Shown here: piece by piece, positions 26,367-34,954 of the stretch | Layout: each line of letters opens with the position of its first letter | Position numbering within the stretch: position 1 is the stretch's first letter | Assembly (NCBI GenBank): GCA_039594205.1 | Contig: JBCNNW010000001.1 | Span: 62,001-126,000 of the forward strand | DNA: 64,000 bases | Direction: 5' to 3' | DNA from: Pseudescherichia sp039594205 | GTDB lineage: Bacteria; Pseudomonadota; Gammaproteobacteria; Enterobacterales; Enterobacteriaceae | Program-made: the position numbers and the translations under genes | Notes under the pieces: model-generated | What the model was told of the DNA's origin: nothing | Databases searched by the model: none | The model's input: the letters and a program-made list of their open reading frames with translations, nothing else

Positions 26367-27710
26367 ATGCCAAATATGACAACGTTTAGCCATGACACGC
26401 TTTCCTCGCCTTTAACAGGCGATCTGCAGTCGCTGCGCGAAACCCTCTGGTTCAATCCGGGCGTTAAGCCTGCGCAAGAGGGTCTCAAACGCGTCGGGCT
26501 AACGCTCGCCGATGCTGAAGATGCCGAGGCCCGACTGCGCCGTTTTGCACCGCTGCTCGCCCAGGCATTCCCGGAAACGGCCGCTACGGCGGGTATCATC
26601 GAGTCTGATATGGTTCCGGTGCCGCTTATGCAGGCGGAGCTGGAGAAAACGGCTCCGGTTGCAGGGCATATCTGGCTCAAGAAAGACAGCCACCTCCCGA
26701 TCTCAGGGTCGATTAAGGCGCGTGGAGGAATTTATGAGGTGCTGACCCACGCGGAGAAGCTCGCTCTTGCGGCTGGCCTTATCACTACCACTGATGATTA
26801 CAGCACTCTGCTCTCCCCTGAAAGCCGTCAGTTCTTCAGTAAGCATAAAATTGCCGTAGGCTCAACGGGTAACCTGGGACTTTCAATCGGCATTATTAGC
26901 GCCAGGCTTGGCTTTCAGGTAACCGTGCATATGTCTGCCGACGCGCGCGAGTGGAAAAAGGATAAGCTCCGATCGCACGGCGTGGAGGTCAGGGAGTACG
27001 AGCAGGATTACAGCGTGGCCGTTGAGCAGGGGCGTAAAGCTGCCGAAGCCGATCCCACCTGTTTCTTCATTGATGATGAGAACTCCCGGACGCTGTTTCT
27101 CGGCTATTCAGTAGCAGGCCTGCGCCTGCGCCAGCAGTTGCTGAATAAAAACATTGCCGTTGATGCCGGACACCCCCTGTTCGTCTACCTACCCTGTGGG
27201 GTGGGTGGGGGTCCCGGCGGCGTGGCCTTCGGACTTAAGCTGGTTTTCGGTGATGGTGTCCATTGCTTCTTCGCTGAACCAACCCACTCTCCCTGTATGC
27301 TGCTGGGAATGAGTACCGGGCTGCATGATGCTATCTGCGTGCAGGATATTGGCCTCGATAATAAAACTGCAGCAGACGGTCTGGCCGTCGGTCGCGCATC
27401 AGGCTTTGTCGGCCGGGCGATGGAGCAGCTTATTGACGGTTGCTATACGCTGAGCGACGAGTCGATGTACGATCTTCTGGCGATGCTGGATCGAACGGAA
27501 GGGATTCGACTCGAACCCTCTGCGCTGGCAGGTATGCCCGGGCCACAGCGTATCACGGCAGACCTGAACTACCAGACGCAGCACCGGATTTCAGCAGAGG
27601 CTATGGCTAACGCCACCCATCTGGTCTGGGCGACCGGAGGCGGAATGGTGCCTGAAAAAGAGATGCAGGCGTACCTCGCAAAAGGGAGAGGTGCCAAAGG
27701 GCCTCTCTGA
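26367..27710 (+). CDS. dsdA: D-serine ammonia-lyase
   Basis: DsdA converts D-serine to pyruvate and ammonia with pyridoxal phosphate. The 447 residues contain the PLP lysine motif SGSIKARGG, the phosphate-binding GSTGNLGLSIG loop and the glycine-rich PCGVGGGPGG segment, and the length is normal for the family. The usual partners dsdX (permease) and dsdC (LysR activator) are not next to it; a TetR gene lies upstream instead. It would detoxify or use D-serine. Confidence 0.95.
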   Translation: MPNMTTFSHDTLSSPLTGDLQSLRETLWFNPGVKPAQEGLKRVGLTLADAEDAEARLRRFAPLLAQAFPETAATAGIIESDMVPVPLMQAELEKTAPVAGHIWLKKDSHLPISGSIKARGGIYEVLTHAEKLALAAGLITTTDDYSTLLSPESRQFFSKHKIAVGSTGNLGLSIGIISARLGFQVTVHMSADAREWKKDKLRSHGVEVREYEQDYSVAVEQGRKAAEADPTCFFIDDENSRTLFLGYSVAGLRLRQQLLNKNIAVDAGHPLFVYLPCGVGGGPGGVAFGLKLVFGDGVHCFFAEPTHSPCMLLGMSTGLHDAICVQDIGLDNKTAADGLAVGRASGFVGRAMEQLIDGCYTLSDESMYDLLAMLDRTEGIRLEPSALAGMPGPQRITADLNYQTQHRISAEAMANATHLVWATGGGMVPEKEMQAYLAKGRGAKGPL

Positions 27711-27746
27711 AAATGCTCTCGCCGCAGGCGTAACGATCACGCAGCG

Positions 27747-28586
27747 TTAACCGTTTTCATCAGGCAAATCGAAGGCGTTTAACTCTTTGGCATCATGGCT
27801 GCAAAAGAAAGTGATTTCTTGATGATGGCGACCAAACAGCTCCCGCAACTGCTGTTGCGTACGGTGTCTGGCGCCGTTATCCATCGCCATCATCCACTGA
27901 TAAAAACGCAGGCCGGGCGTGCAGTGCGGCTTTTGCAGGTCCATTTCGCCGCGATAGAACCAGGCATCACCCCCATGCAGTAGCCACCCGTGCGGCTGGC
28001 TTACTGCAATGCCGGCATGGCCCTGAGTATGGCCTGCCAGCGGGACAAGCAGGATCTCCGGGGGCAACCCTTTCAGCGCCGTAACCGCCTCGAAGCCGTA
28101 CCATGTTTCCCCCTGCGGTTTGTAGCCTGCCCAGCCAGATATACCGCTCCACTGTCCAGGCCGATAGCGCTCGCGTGAAAGCCAGCTGTGACGCTGCTGC
28201 GCCGTGTCGATCTCTGTTTGCAGCAGGTGTATCTGCGCGTGAGGAAAATCGGTCAGCCCACCTGCATGGTCAAAATCAAGATGCGTAAGGACGATGTGCC
28301 GGACATCTTCAGCCCTGAACCCCAGCGCTTCTATGCGTGAACGGGCCGTCAGCGCTTCGCGTCGTTGAATATTATTAAACACGCGAAAAAAGCCTGACAG
28401 CCGTTTTTCCGGCTGACGAACATCGTCCCGGCCAAACCCTGTATCGACCAGCACTAACCCATCCCGATCGGTTTCAATCAGCAGACAGTGGCATACCAGA
28501 TGCGCAAAAATGCCTTTACTGAAGCCATCAAACAGTGCGCCGCCTGGCGGACACATACACCCGCAGTTAAGATGATGAACTCTCAT
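27747..28586 (-). CDS. MBL-fold metallo-hydrolase, lactonase-like
   Basis: The 279-residue protein has the metallo-beta-lactamase fold and resembles N-acyl-homoserine lactonases such as AttM/AiiA in layout. The first metal motif reads T-H-L-D-F-D-H-A-G-G (residues 101-110), so the second His of the usual H-x-H-x-D-H is Asp. Later ligands are present in AGHTQGH and HGGDAWFY. The start at 28586 has an excellent AGGAGG ribosome site. It may hydrolyse a lactone or ester; quorum quenching cannot be claimed from sequence alone. The N-terminus is rich in Cys (HLNCGCMCPPGG). Confidence 0.85.
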   Translation of the reverse strand: MRVHHLNCGCMCPPGGALFDGFSKGIFAHLVCHCLLIETDRDGLVLVDTGFGRDDVRQPEKRLSGFFRVFNNIQRREALTARSRIEALGFRAEDVRHIVLTHLDFDHAGGLTDFPHAQIHLLQTEIDTAQQRHSWLSRERYRPGQWSGISGWAGYKPQGETWYGFEAVTALKGLPPEILLVPLAGHTQGHAGIAVSQPHGWLLHGGDAWFYRGEMDLQKPHCTPGLRFYQWMMAMDNGARHRTQQQLRELFGRHHQEITFFCSHDAKELNAFDLPDENG

Positions 28587-28773
28587 ATTTTCCTCCTGGT
28601 CATGTGTGCTGGCCTGTTTATTCATGTTAGGTCATACCCTCTTTTCTGCGCGAAGTATTGCAAGGGTGAACGTCGGTTTTGGTGCCAGATGACAATATTG
28701 TCATGCTCCTGTCAGGTCATCGGGGCCGCCAGCCGGGTATAACAGCAGGGTGATTAACCCAGGAGAATGAAAA

Positions 28774-29271
28774 ATGAAAAAGCCGATCGCTGCTCTGTCT
28801 CTTGCCATGCTGCTCGCTACGCCAGGCATGGTCCTCGCTGCCGCACCCGCAGCTGTCTATGACATGACGCAGGAGCTTGGCAGTAAGCTGGTTACGGAAG
28901 CGCTGGCTGTCTGTCATGGTATGAACCGTCAGGGCGTGGTGGCCGTCGTCGATCGCGGTGGAAACCTGGTTGCGCTGATGAGGGATGATAGCGTCGGGCC
29001 GCATAATACCCAGGCCGCGTGGCGTAAAGCTTTCACGGCATTGTCGACAAAAACGCCGACTAAGCAGCTTGCCACTAAGGCGCAATCCTCCCCGGACTCC
29101 GTTAACCTCAATACCGTCAATGAATTGTTGCTGCTGGGGGGCGGCGTACCGGTTAACTATCGCGGTCAGGTGATCGGTGCCGTGGGCATGGCGGGGACCG
29201 GAGGCGCAGAGTCTGACGATCGATGTGGCGCTGAAGCCATCAACAAGGTATTGGGGGAAAACCCGCAGTAG
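28774..29271 (+). CDS. Secreted GlcG/HbpS-family heme-binding-like protein
   Basis: The 165-residue protein starts with a signal peptide (cleavage after MVLAAA near residue 23) and continues with a GlcG/HbpS (DUF336) domain: VVDRGGNLVALMRDD, then AWRKAFTALS and a C-terminal IGAVGMAGTGGAESDDRCGAEA. HbpS from Streptomyces binds heme and iron; most enterobacterial members are uncharacterised. It stands alone between two minus-strand genes, with an AGGAGA ribosome site. Confidence 0.85.
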   Translation: MKKPIAALSLAMLLATPGMVLAAAPAAVYDMTQELGSKLVTEALAVCHGMNRQGVVAVVDRGGNLVALMRDDSVGPHNTQAAWRKAFTALSTKTPTKQLATKAQSSPDSVNLNTVNELLLLGGGVPVNYRGQVIGAVGMAGTGGAESDDRCGAEAINKVLGENPQ

Positions 29272-29289
29272 CAACAACGGCAAAAGCAG

Positions 29290-29322
29290 CCACCGGCGGG
29301 CGAAGGGTTTACTCGCCGGTGG
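29290..29322. terminator. Stem-loop between convergent genes
   Basis: A 9-bp perfect stem (CCACCGGCG / CGCCGGTGG) with a 15-base loop lies in the 69-base gap between the HbpS-like gene and the convergent oxidoreductase gene. The T run is weak. Confidence 0.45.
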
Positions 29323-29340
29323 GTGAGGTAAAGGTAGTTT

Positions 29341-30348
29341 TTATGACGAAGCCAGCGCCTGAACTTCTCCGCCTGCCTGCGCCAGATGCGCCAGGTAGTG
29401 CGCGGCATCCAGGATCTGATAAGGGAAGTATAAGCCAGGCGCTACCGGCGGTTTGCCATCCAGCCCGAGCAACCGTTCAAGAAGCAAAGCTATTCCCATT
29501 CCGGTCAGCGGTGCCGCGCCCCCGGGGTGCACTACCGCATGGCGGGTGTGGTGCGCCTGCCCAGCGTGGTCGAGACCAGAAATATCAAGAAGGATTTCCG
29601 TTGATAGAGACCTGCCTTTACGTCGGCTCGAGCTGACACCCTGGCCCAGGTCAAACTGAACGCTGCGCGCGCCGGTAGCGGCTGCCAGACCCGTCACGTC
29701 GATTGAGGAAAAGCCGGTAGCGTTAATTTTAGTGCCGTCCAGTGCGGAGAAAACCGACCTGGCATCCTCCCCCTCGCGCCAGGTCCAGCTGCCATCCCGG
29801 AGCGTAAGCGCGGCAGGCAGAAGGTGGTTCAGGTGCTCGAAATCTGCCGCCACCGCCGGGCCACCGCTATCCTCTTCATCAACCAGGGCACCAATGCGGA
29901 TCTCATCTATCTGACTGAATGATTTTGCCAGATGGAGCGCAGGTACCGTCGTCGCGCCTACCAGCCACTCATAACCCAGCACGATCGCCGAGTTGGCCGG
30001 GGCATGCATAAAGTGGGCAATTTCCGGAGCGATCTCAAATATTCCTGACGAGATACTCAGATGCGGTACCCTCCGTTTCTGGGCGAAGCGGAGACCGGCG
30101 AGGGAGCGATCGCTATAGAGAACTACCACTGCGCTAACCTTTTGTTCTCCAAGCCCCAGGTCTGCGGAGGCCGTGTCGAGCGCGACACCTTGCGCACTCC
30201 CCATGTCTGCCGCCGCGCTCTGCGCTTTGCTAAGATCGCGTCCTCCTATGAGCAGAGGCACCCCAGGATACATAGCGTGTATCGCCCGAGCGGCCTGGCG
30301 GCCTATTGCACCTGAACCGCCCATTAACAAAATTGGATCGAATGACAT
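29341..30348 (-). CDS. Saccharopine dehydrogenase-like NAD(P)-binding oxidoreductase
   Basis: The 335-residue protein begins with a Rossmann motif LLMGGSGAIGRQAARAI and resembles the NADP-binding half of saccharopine dehydrogenase-type proteins. The rest (GYEWLVGATTVPALHLAKSF, then HTRHAVVHPGGAAPLTGMGIALLLERLLG) is shared with uncharacterised oxidoreductases found beside TetR regulators and RidA proteins. It is transcribed with the RidA gene 28 bases upstream and is probably controlled by the divergent TetR at 30904. The substrate is unknown. Confidence 0.75.
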   Translation of the reverse strand: MSFDPILLMGGSGAIGRQAARAIHAMYPGVPLLIGGRDLSKAQSAAADMGSAQGVALDTASADLGLGEQKVSAVVVLYSDRSLAGLRFAQKRRVPHLSISSGIFEIAPEIAHFMHAPANSAIVLGYEWLVGATTVPALHLAKSFSQIDEIRIGALVDEEDSGGPAVAADFEHLNHLLPAALTLRDGSWTWREGEDARSVFSALDGTKINATGFSSIDVTGLAAATGARSVQFDLGQGVSSSRRKGRSLSTEILLDISGLDHAGQAHHTRHAVVHPGGAAPLTGMGIALLLERLLGLDGKPPVAPGLYFPYQILDAAHYLAHLAQAGGEVQALASS

Positions 30349-30376
30349 AAGCGTATCTCCTCATTCATAAGTTAAG

Positions 30377-30775
30377 TTACGAACGGTCAGGAATGCGGGC
30401 TATGACCTTAATTTCAAAATCAAATCCTGCTAGCCAGGTCACGCCTACCGCTGTCCAGTTCGGATAGGGGGGATGGGGGAAAACAGCCTCTTTGACCTGC
30501 ATAATCGTGGGAAATTGATTCTGCGGGTCGGTGTGGAACGTTGTGACATCAATAAGATCTTCAAATGTACAGCCCGCTGCCGCCAGCGTCGCCTTCAGGT
30601 TATCAAAGGCCAGCTGCACCTGAGCGGCAAAATCCGGCTCCGGTGTGCCGTCGGCGCGGCTTCCCACCTGGCCAGAGACAAACAGTAAATCGCCGGAACG
30701 TATGGCAGCAGAGTAGCCGTGCGCTTCATAGAGCGCATGTCGGCTGGCAGGAAAAATGGGTTCGCGCTCAATCAT
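30377..30775 (-). CDS. RidA (YjgF/YER057c/UK114) family protein
   Basis: RidA proteins hydrolyse reactive enamine or imine intermediates made by PLP enzymes. This 132-residue member has the SGDLLFVSGQVG core, the FDNLKATLAAAGCTFEDLIDVTTFH helix and the PNWTAVGVTWLAG strand in place of the usual R-x-x-V-x-V, so the canonical arginine of the RidA subgroup appears absent. It may belong to one of the Rid2-7 groups with other substrates. It leads a two-gene operon with the oxidoreductase. Confidence 0.85.
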   Translation of the reverse strand: MIEREPIFPASRHALYEAHGYSAAIRSGDLLFVSGQVGSRADGTPEPDFAAQVQLAFDNLKATLAAAGCTFEDLIDVTTFHTDPQNQFPTIMQVKEAVFPHPPYPNWTAVGVTWLAGFDFEIKVIARIPDRS

Positions 30776-30839
30776 AGGGTTTCCTTTACTTTATTCAGGG
30801 TGAAAAAACGTAAAGCGCAGCACGGATAGATGATTTAAT

Positions 30840-30881
30840 ATACGTGGCGTATGTCAAATTAATCACACATACGCAGCGTAT
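30840..30881. promoter_or_regulatory. Two tandem TetR operators ATACG-N3-CGTAT
   Basis: Palindromes ATACG-TGG-CGTAT (30840-30852) and ATACG-CAG-CGTAT (30869-30881) are centred 29 bp apart, each followed by GTCAAAT. They lie between the RidA gene and the TetR gene, in the position expected for repression of both. Confidence 0.75.
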
Positions 30882-30903
30882 GTCAAATAGAGATGGAGAA
30901 GAT

Positions 30904-31497
30904 ATGGCCACTAAACGCCGCAGCGAAACGATGGAAGAGAACCGCGCCAAACTGATATTGGCGGCGCGAAGAGCCTTTGCTGAGAAGGGCTTTGCCGCTG
31001 CGTCTATGGATGAATTGACAGCCAGCGTGGGGCTAACACGTGGCGCGCTCTATCACAATTTTGGTGATAAAAAGGGGCTGCTTGCCGCTGTAGTTGCCCA
31101 GATTGATGGGGAGATGGCAGAACGTGCCAGAGCAGAAGCCTCTCACGCCAGCGATGACTGGGAAAGGCTGCTGGCTGAAGGCGTCGCCTATATCAAGATG
31201 GCGCTGGATCCCGAGGTGCGGCGCATCGTGCTGCTTGATGGGCCGGCGTTTCTGGGCGATCCCGCCCAGTGGCCTGGGCAGATTAGCTGCCTCGACGCCA
31301 CTCGCCAGACGGTTAAAAAAATGCTTGAATGCGGCGTGCTGAAGGCCGTAGATGCCGATGCCGCAGCACATATGTTAAACAGCGCTGCGATGAATGCGGC
31401 GATCTGGATAGCGGCCAGCAACGAGCCGGAGAGGGCGCTGCCAAAAATTATTGACGTGTTTACGCAGTTGGCAAGCGGCTTACGCCAAAGCTCGTAA
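30904..31497 (+). CDS. TetR/AcrR-family repressor
   Basis: The protein has 197 residues with a TetR DNA-binding domain (AKLILAARRAFAEKGFAAASMDELTASVGLTRGALYHNFGDKKGL) and a C-terminal domain (VRRIVLLDGPAFLGDPAQWPG) of the TetR_C_33/AcrR type. The ATG at 30904 follows a GGAGA ribosome site; an upstream GTG would place the start inside the operators. It is divergent from the RidA-oxidoreductase pair and probably represses that pair and itself through the tandem ATACG sites. Confidence 0.88.
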   Translation: MATKRRSETMEENRAKLILAARRAFAEKGFAAASMDELTASVGLTRGALYHNFGDKKGLLAAVVAQIDGEMAERARAEASHASDDWERLLAEGVAYIKMALDPEVRRIVLLDGPAFLGDPAQWPGQISCLDATRQTVKKMLECGVLKAVDADAAAHMLNSAAMNAAIWIAASNEPERALPKIIDVFTQLASGLRQSS

Positions 31498-31511
31498 GAA
31501 GCATAATCATA

Positions 31512-32249
31512 TTAAACACATACATGATGGCTAGAAAGTGCATTGCTGACGTAGCGGTGAATCATTAACGCAGGTGGATCGCCTACCGGGGGGACTTTTT
31601 CCGTTCCAAACCATACTGGATTGGCCGGGCAGACGGAGCCACAGATATAAGCTGGAATGCCTGCAAACATGCCTGCTACCGGCCTGTGCACATGGCCAGC
31701 GGAAAGGGCGAGCAGCCTGTTTGGGGTATCTCTAATAAGCGCTTCCAGCTTGCCCAAACCTTTGCACAGGGTTTCATCCAGGGTCGGTATGCCGGAAGCG
31801 AATACGTGATGATGCATAAACATCAGCGATGGGAAGTCTTCGGCGTCGCTAAGTTGTTTATCCAGCCATGCGAGGTGGTCAGTCACGTTACCATATTCCT
31901 GATTATCCACCGTAGAATCCAAACCGATCAACCGCAGGCTGCCAGCGTCATGGATGAAGTGCAGAGCGTCTGTGGAAGTATTATGCGTCCACATTCGCTC
32001 GCCCCATACCGAACGCATCAGATGTCGATCGTCTGAGTTACCCGGCAGTATCAATGAGGGGTAAGTCTGCCGATCTAAACGTGCTGCTATCTGTTTATAT
32101 CCTTCAAGCCAGTGGTTATCCGTTAAATCACCGGATAGCACCAAAACATCAGGTTGCAGCTGCGCCAGCCATGCAAGTACACGGTCAAATCGAGACAAGC
32201 AATCATTTTCAGGTGAGGCATGAATATCTGAAATCTGCGCTATCAACAT
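31512..32249 (-). CDS. Metallophosphoesterase, CpdA-like, with altered metal motif
   Basis: This 245-residue calcineurin-like phosphoesterase shows the motif order D8-x-H10, G-D41-L-T-D, G-N71-S-D-D, H146-H-H148 and G-H186-V-H188. It is closest in layout to cyclic-AMP phosphodiesterase CpdA. The third motif is normally GNH(D/E); here His72 is Ser, which removes the usual catalytic histidine. The start at 32249 is chosen because MLIAQISDIH is the conserved beginning. Activity on cAMP is uncertain. It lies downstream of a nucleotide-kinase-like gene on the same strand. Confidence 0.82.
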   Translation of the reverse strand: MLIAQISDIHASPENDCLSRFDRVLAWLAQLQPDVLVLSGDLTDNHWLEGYKQIAARLDRQTYPSLILPGNSDDRHLMRSVWGERMWTHNTSTDALHFIHDAGSLRLIGLDSTVDNQEYGNVTDHLAWLDKQLSDAEDFPSLMFMHHHVFASGIPTLDETLCKGLGKLEALIRDTPNRLLALSAGHVHRPVAGMFAGIPAYICGSVCPANPVWFGTEKVPPVGDPPALMIHRYVSNALSSHHVCV

Positions 32250-32290
32250 TGATTTTTCCTTATTATGAGGGTCGGAACAATAGGCAGATC

Positions 32291-32791
32291 CTAACACTGG
32301 CTCAGGAGTTGACTCATCTCAGCACGGCTGGAAAGCCTAATCTGTTTTGCCGGACTGGCTTTTGCAAACACCGCCAGGTGTCCCTGATAGCTGCTCGATC
32401 CCGTTCGCATCTCATACGCGGCCGCCCAGTCCAGAAGCGCCGAAAAATCGGTCGCGGAGCCGCTGTTTCGTATTCCCCGGGCCTTGATATTATCTACGCA
32501 TTCGGTGGGAGTAGGGGTTAGCCAGATAATATGCGTGGCGTAGGCTACAACGCTCTCGGCAATCCATCCATAAACGCCCTCTATAATCCAACGTGATTCA
32601 CGCGCAATCGCCAGCGCGTCCTGTAAAACAGCCTCTTTTGCTCGAGCCTTACCGTAACCGCCTGGCTCCCAGTTAAGTGTGTCTAAATCCGTGACAGGCA
32701 GAGCGATCTTTTCTGCCAGCCGCATAGCCAACCAGCTTTTCCCCGATCCGCTATTGCCTATGATGAGCACACGTTGTATGTCACTACGCAT
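32291..32791 (-). CDS. AAA-type P-loop protein, adenylate-kinase-like
   Basis: The 166-residue protein has Walker A (GNSGSGKSW) at the N-terminus, the LPVTDLDTLNWEPGGY segment and WIIEGVYGW, matching the group often called topology modulation protein/FlaR or adenylate-kinase-like ATPase. No biochemical role is established. It sits between the phosphoesterase and the B3/B4 protein genes, only three bases after the latter's stop, so the three minus-strand genes may form one transcript. Confidence 0.8.
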   Translation of the reverse strand: MRSDIQRVLIIGNSGSGKSWLAMRLAEKIALPVTDLDTLNWEPGGYGKARAKEAVLQDALAIARESRWIIEGVYGWIAESVVAYATHIIWLTPTPTECVDNIKARGIRNSGSATDFSALLDWAAAYEMRTGSSSYQGHLAVFAKASPAKQIRLSSRAEMSQLLSQC

Positions 32792-32794
32792 CGA

Positions 32795-33481
32795 TCAGCC
32801 TTCAACCAGCGTAGTGTTAAATTGCAGGCCGGGCATCATCTGCGTAAGGCCATCGGTGAGCATGTTGCCTGCGGCATGCAGCGCATCAAGGGGCATCTCT
32901 GGCAGGCTTTCCAGAATAAACCACATCTCTCGATCGGCTGCGCTCAGACGGGTGCGAATGCCCTGACGCCAGTTCCAGCGGCGACAGGTTACGCCGATAT
33001 CGTCACGCCAGATAACCTCTCCCGGCTCCGGCGACTCAAGGGTGGGCTGCCCCTCTTTGATGGCGTCGAACGTCTCCGTACCGTCGGCAATGACCAGCCG
33101 CGGCAGGCCGCTGTAGGCAGTGAAATTCTCTCCGCCCACCGGGACAGCATAACGCAGGCTGACCGCATTATAGAGATCGACAACCGGATCCAGCGCCGCC
33201 ATGGTGCCGTCCCGCAGCACCCGCTTACGCAGGGCTTCAGCAGAGCAGGGTGTACGTTTGGGCCTGGCACCAAAGGCCTTAAACACCGCACTCCAGGCGT
33301 TCAGATGGCTTTCTGCCCACGCGGGCTGACCGTCCAGCACGGCCTGGCAGGCCTCTTTTAGCGCCCGCTCCCCGAGCTGGATATCATCCAGCGGCGCGGT
33401 TTTCACATAAATACTTAATGCACGAAAGCCGGGAGCGATACGTGCCAGCTCCGGGCTGATTGACGGTAACGGTGTAGACAT
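32795..33481 (-). CDS. B3/B4 tRNA-binding-domain protein (PheRS beta-like editing fold)
   Basis: The protein has 228 residues and matches the stand-alone B3/B4 family: LYNAVSLRYAVPVGGENF, PGEVIWRDDIGVTCRRWNWRQG and FILESLPEM, which in phenylalanyl-tRNA synthetase beta form the editing site. Stand-alone versions are thought to bind or clear mischarged tRNA or modified amino acids, but few are tested. The start at 33481 (MSTPLPSISPEL) is chosen over an upstream Met that would lie beyond the divergent promoter. It is divergent from an XRE-cupin regulator that likely controls it. Confidence 0.83.
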   Translation of the reverse strand: MSTPLPSISPELARIAPGFRALSIYVKTAPLDDIQLGERALKEACQAVLDGQPAWAESHLNAWSAVFKAFGARPKRTPCSAEALRKRVLRDGTMAALDPVVDLYNAVSLRYAVPVGGENFTAYSGLPRLVIADGTETFDAIKEGQPTLESPEPGEVIWRDDIGVTCRRWNWRQGIRTRLSAADREMWFILESLPEMPLDALHAAGNMLTDGLTQMMPGLQFNTTLVEG

Positions 33482-33551
33482 CGCATAATCCTGTAACGAC
33501 TGATTTATTCTATGATATCGACCGATGACCAAAAAAGTCAATATAATGACC

Positions 33552-34127
33552 ATGAGCAGTACCGATGTTAGCACCGTCAATCAAGCAGTTTCCCAGCGTA
33601 TCAAGCTCTATCGCAGCCAAAAAAAGCTGTCGCTCGACGAGCTTTCGCGCCTGGCCGGCGTCAGCAAGGGGATGCTGGTGGATATTGAGGGTTGTAAGGC
33701 CAATCCCAGTATTGCGTTGCTGTGTAAAATTGCGGCGGCAATGAACGTCTCCGTTGCCGATATCGTGAACGTTGCCAGTGAGCCAACGGTACATCTTATC
33801 GACCGAAATGATATACCGGTGCTGTGGCAGGGGGAGAAGGGCGGAAGCGCGAAGCTGCTGGCGGGAACGCGCGGGCCGGATATGCTGGAGCTGTGGCAAT
33901 GGGTGATGCAGCCCGGCGAAGCGTTTGACTCCTCGGGCCATCCTGCCGACACCTGCGAACTGCTGTTTGTCAGCCGGGGCCAGCTCACGCTTCAGGTTGA
34001 TGGGTGTGACTATGTCATTGACGAAGGGTCTTCAGCGGTGGCCAAAACCGACCGGCCCCATGCCTATAAAAATAATACCCGCGCCGCGATTGAATTCACC
34101 ATGACGGTGTATGAAAAAAGCCGCTGA
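33552..34127 (+). CDS. XRE-family regulator with cupin domain
   Basis: The ~191-residue protein has an N-terminal helix-turn-helix (QRIKLYRSQKKLSLDELSRLAGVSKGMLVDIEGCKANPS) and a C-terminal cupin (LWQWVMQPGEAFDSSGHP, CELLFVSRGQLTLQVDG, AYKNNTRAAIEFTM). Such proteins usually regulate a divergent operon in response to a small ligand; here the B3/B4 gene is the nearest candidate. Possible starts are 33525, 33546 and 33552; none has a good ribosome site, and a TATGAT -10-like element at about 33510 makes the later ones more likely. Confidence 0.85.
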   Translation: MSSTDVSTVNQAVSQRIKLYRSQKKLSLDELSRLAGVSKGMLVDIEGCKANPSIALLCKIAAAMNVSVADIVNVASEPTVHLIDRNDIPVLWQGEKGGSAKLLAGTRGPDMLELWQWVMQPGEAFDSSGHPADTCELLFVSRGQLTLQVDGCDYVIDEGSSAVAKTDRPHAYKNNTRAAIEFTMTVYEKSR

Positions 34128-34131
34128 TGGT

Positions 34132-34148
34132 GGCACTGAAATAGTGCC
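34132..34148 (+). terminator. Short stem-loop after XRE-cupin gene
   Basis: GGCACT / AGTGCC with a 5-base loop lies 5 bases past the stop codon, directly before a REP unit. The T run is missing. Confidence 0.4.
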
Positions 34149-34154
34149 GTAGCC

Positions 34155-34190
34155 TGTAGGCCCGGTAAGCGCAGCGCCACCGGGCGGCGC
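34155..34190. repeat. REP element
   Basis: The sequence TGTAGGCCCGGTAAGCGCAG followed by CGCCACCGGGCGGCGC is a classical enterobacterial repetitive extragenic palindrome with the GGCCCGGT / ACCGGGC stem and a mismatch-bearing loop. Confidence 0.85.
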
Positions 34191-34521
34191 TATAGATAAG
34201 GAGGCGAGGGATATCATGGAAAATATAACTTCAGCTAATCAAGACATATTTTTTTAATGAGGTAGCGAACAAAAATAATACCTGTCCTTCCTATATTTTT
34301 GCCATTACCATTCTGGATATCACATCTCAGCACACCTGATTTTACAATAAGCAGTTATTGATATGCCCGTATAACTCCTCTCGCTAGCAGGCTGTTGATA
34401 TTATAAAAAAATCCTGCAATTCAGATTATTAGCAATATTGATGATTATGCTGCAATTGCAGCCGCAGAGAGTATTAGCAGCAAACAAAATAATCCAGAAG
34501 GCTTATCTGAAGGAGTAAGCT
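34191..34521. other. AT-rich intergenic stretch without a recognisable gene
   Basis: This stretch of about 330 bases is much richer in A and T than its surroundings. No open frame with a ribosome site was seen. It precedes the decayed toxin fragment and may hold its old promoter or the edge of a lost insertion. Confidence 0.5.
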
Positions 34522-34807
34522 ATGAGTAATGCAACTTTTGCCACCGGTACGCCAGTCGTCAGCGTCACCGATAATCGAGGGTGTAATGATACGCGTCCTT
34601 AACTGGAATCGTAAATCGGCAACCGCTCCGCTTTATTTGCTGGTTAACCACCAGCATATTAGCGATGACAGCCGGGTACGACAGAGCCGTGATCTGCGCC
34701 TGTTTGCCACCTGGTCGACGGACAATACGGCTGCGGCGAATCTGCGCAGCAGTACCTCGCTGGCAGGCGAGGTATTAAGGATGTTTCAGTTAACTCTGAG
34801 ATGGTGA
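34522..34807 (+). pseudogene. Remnant of a TcC/Rhs-like toxin gene start
   Basis: From an ATG with an AAGGAG ribosome site the frame reads SNATFATGTPVVSVTDNRG and then stops after 26 codons. In the next frame, from about 34586, it goes on IRVLNWNRKSATAPLYLLVN and DDSRVRQSRDLRLFATWSTD, ending at 34807. TPxVxVxDNRG followed by IRxLxWNR and a DSRVxxxRDxRLF segment is the typical beginning of the TcC/Rhs-repeat insecticidal toxin family as I know it. The gene is therefore frameshifted near 34582 and cut off after ~95 of the ~900 or more residues expected. The family call rests on recognition, not on a search. Confidence 0.55.
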
Positions 34808-34954
34808 ATCTCAATAGTATGATCAGAAAAAGATCCCAGCAAAACCGTCATAGCTATACGAACAATAGCGCTATGTAAGCGGTAAACACTACCTGACCGC
34901 ATCGTGTTAACCATGAAATGTCGGGCGGCACTATGCTTGCCCGGCTTGCAGCGG

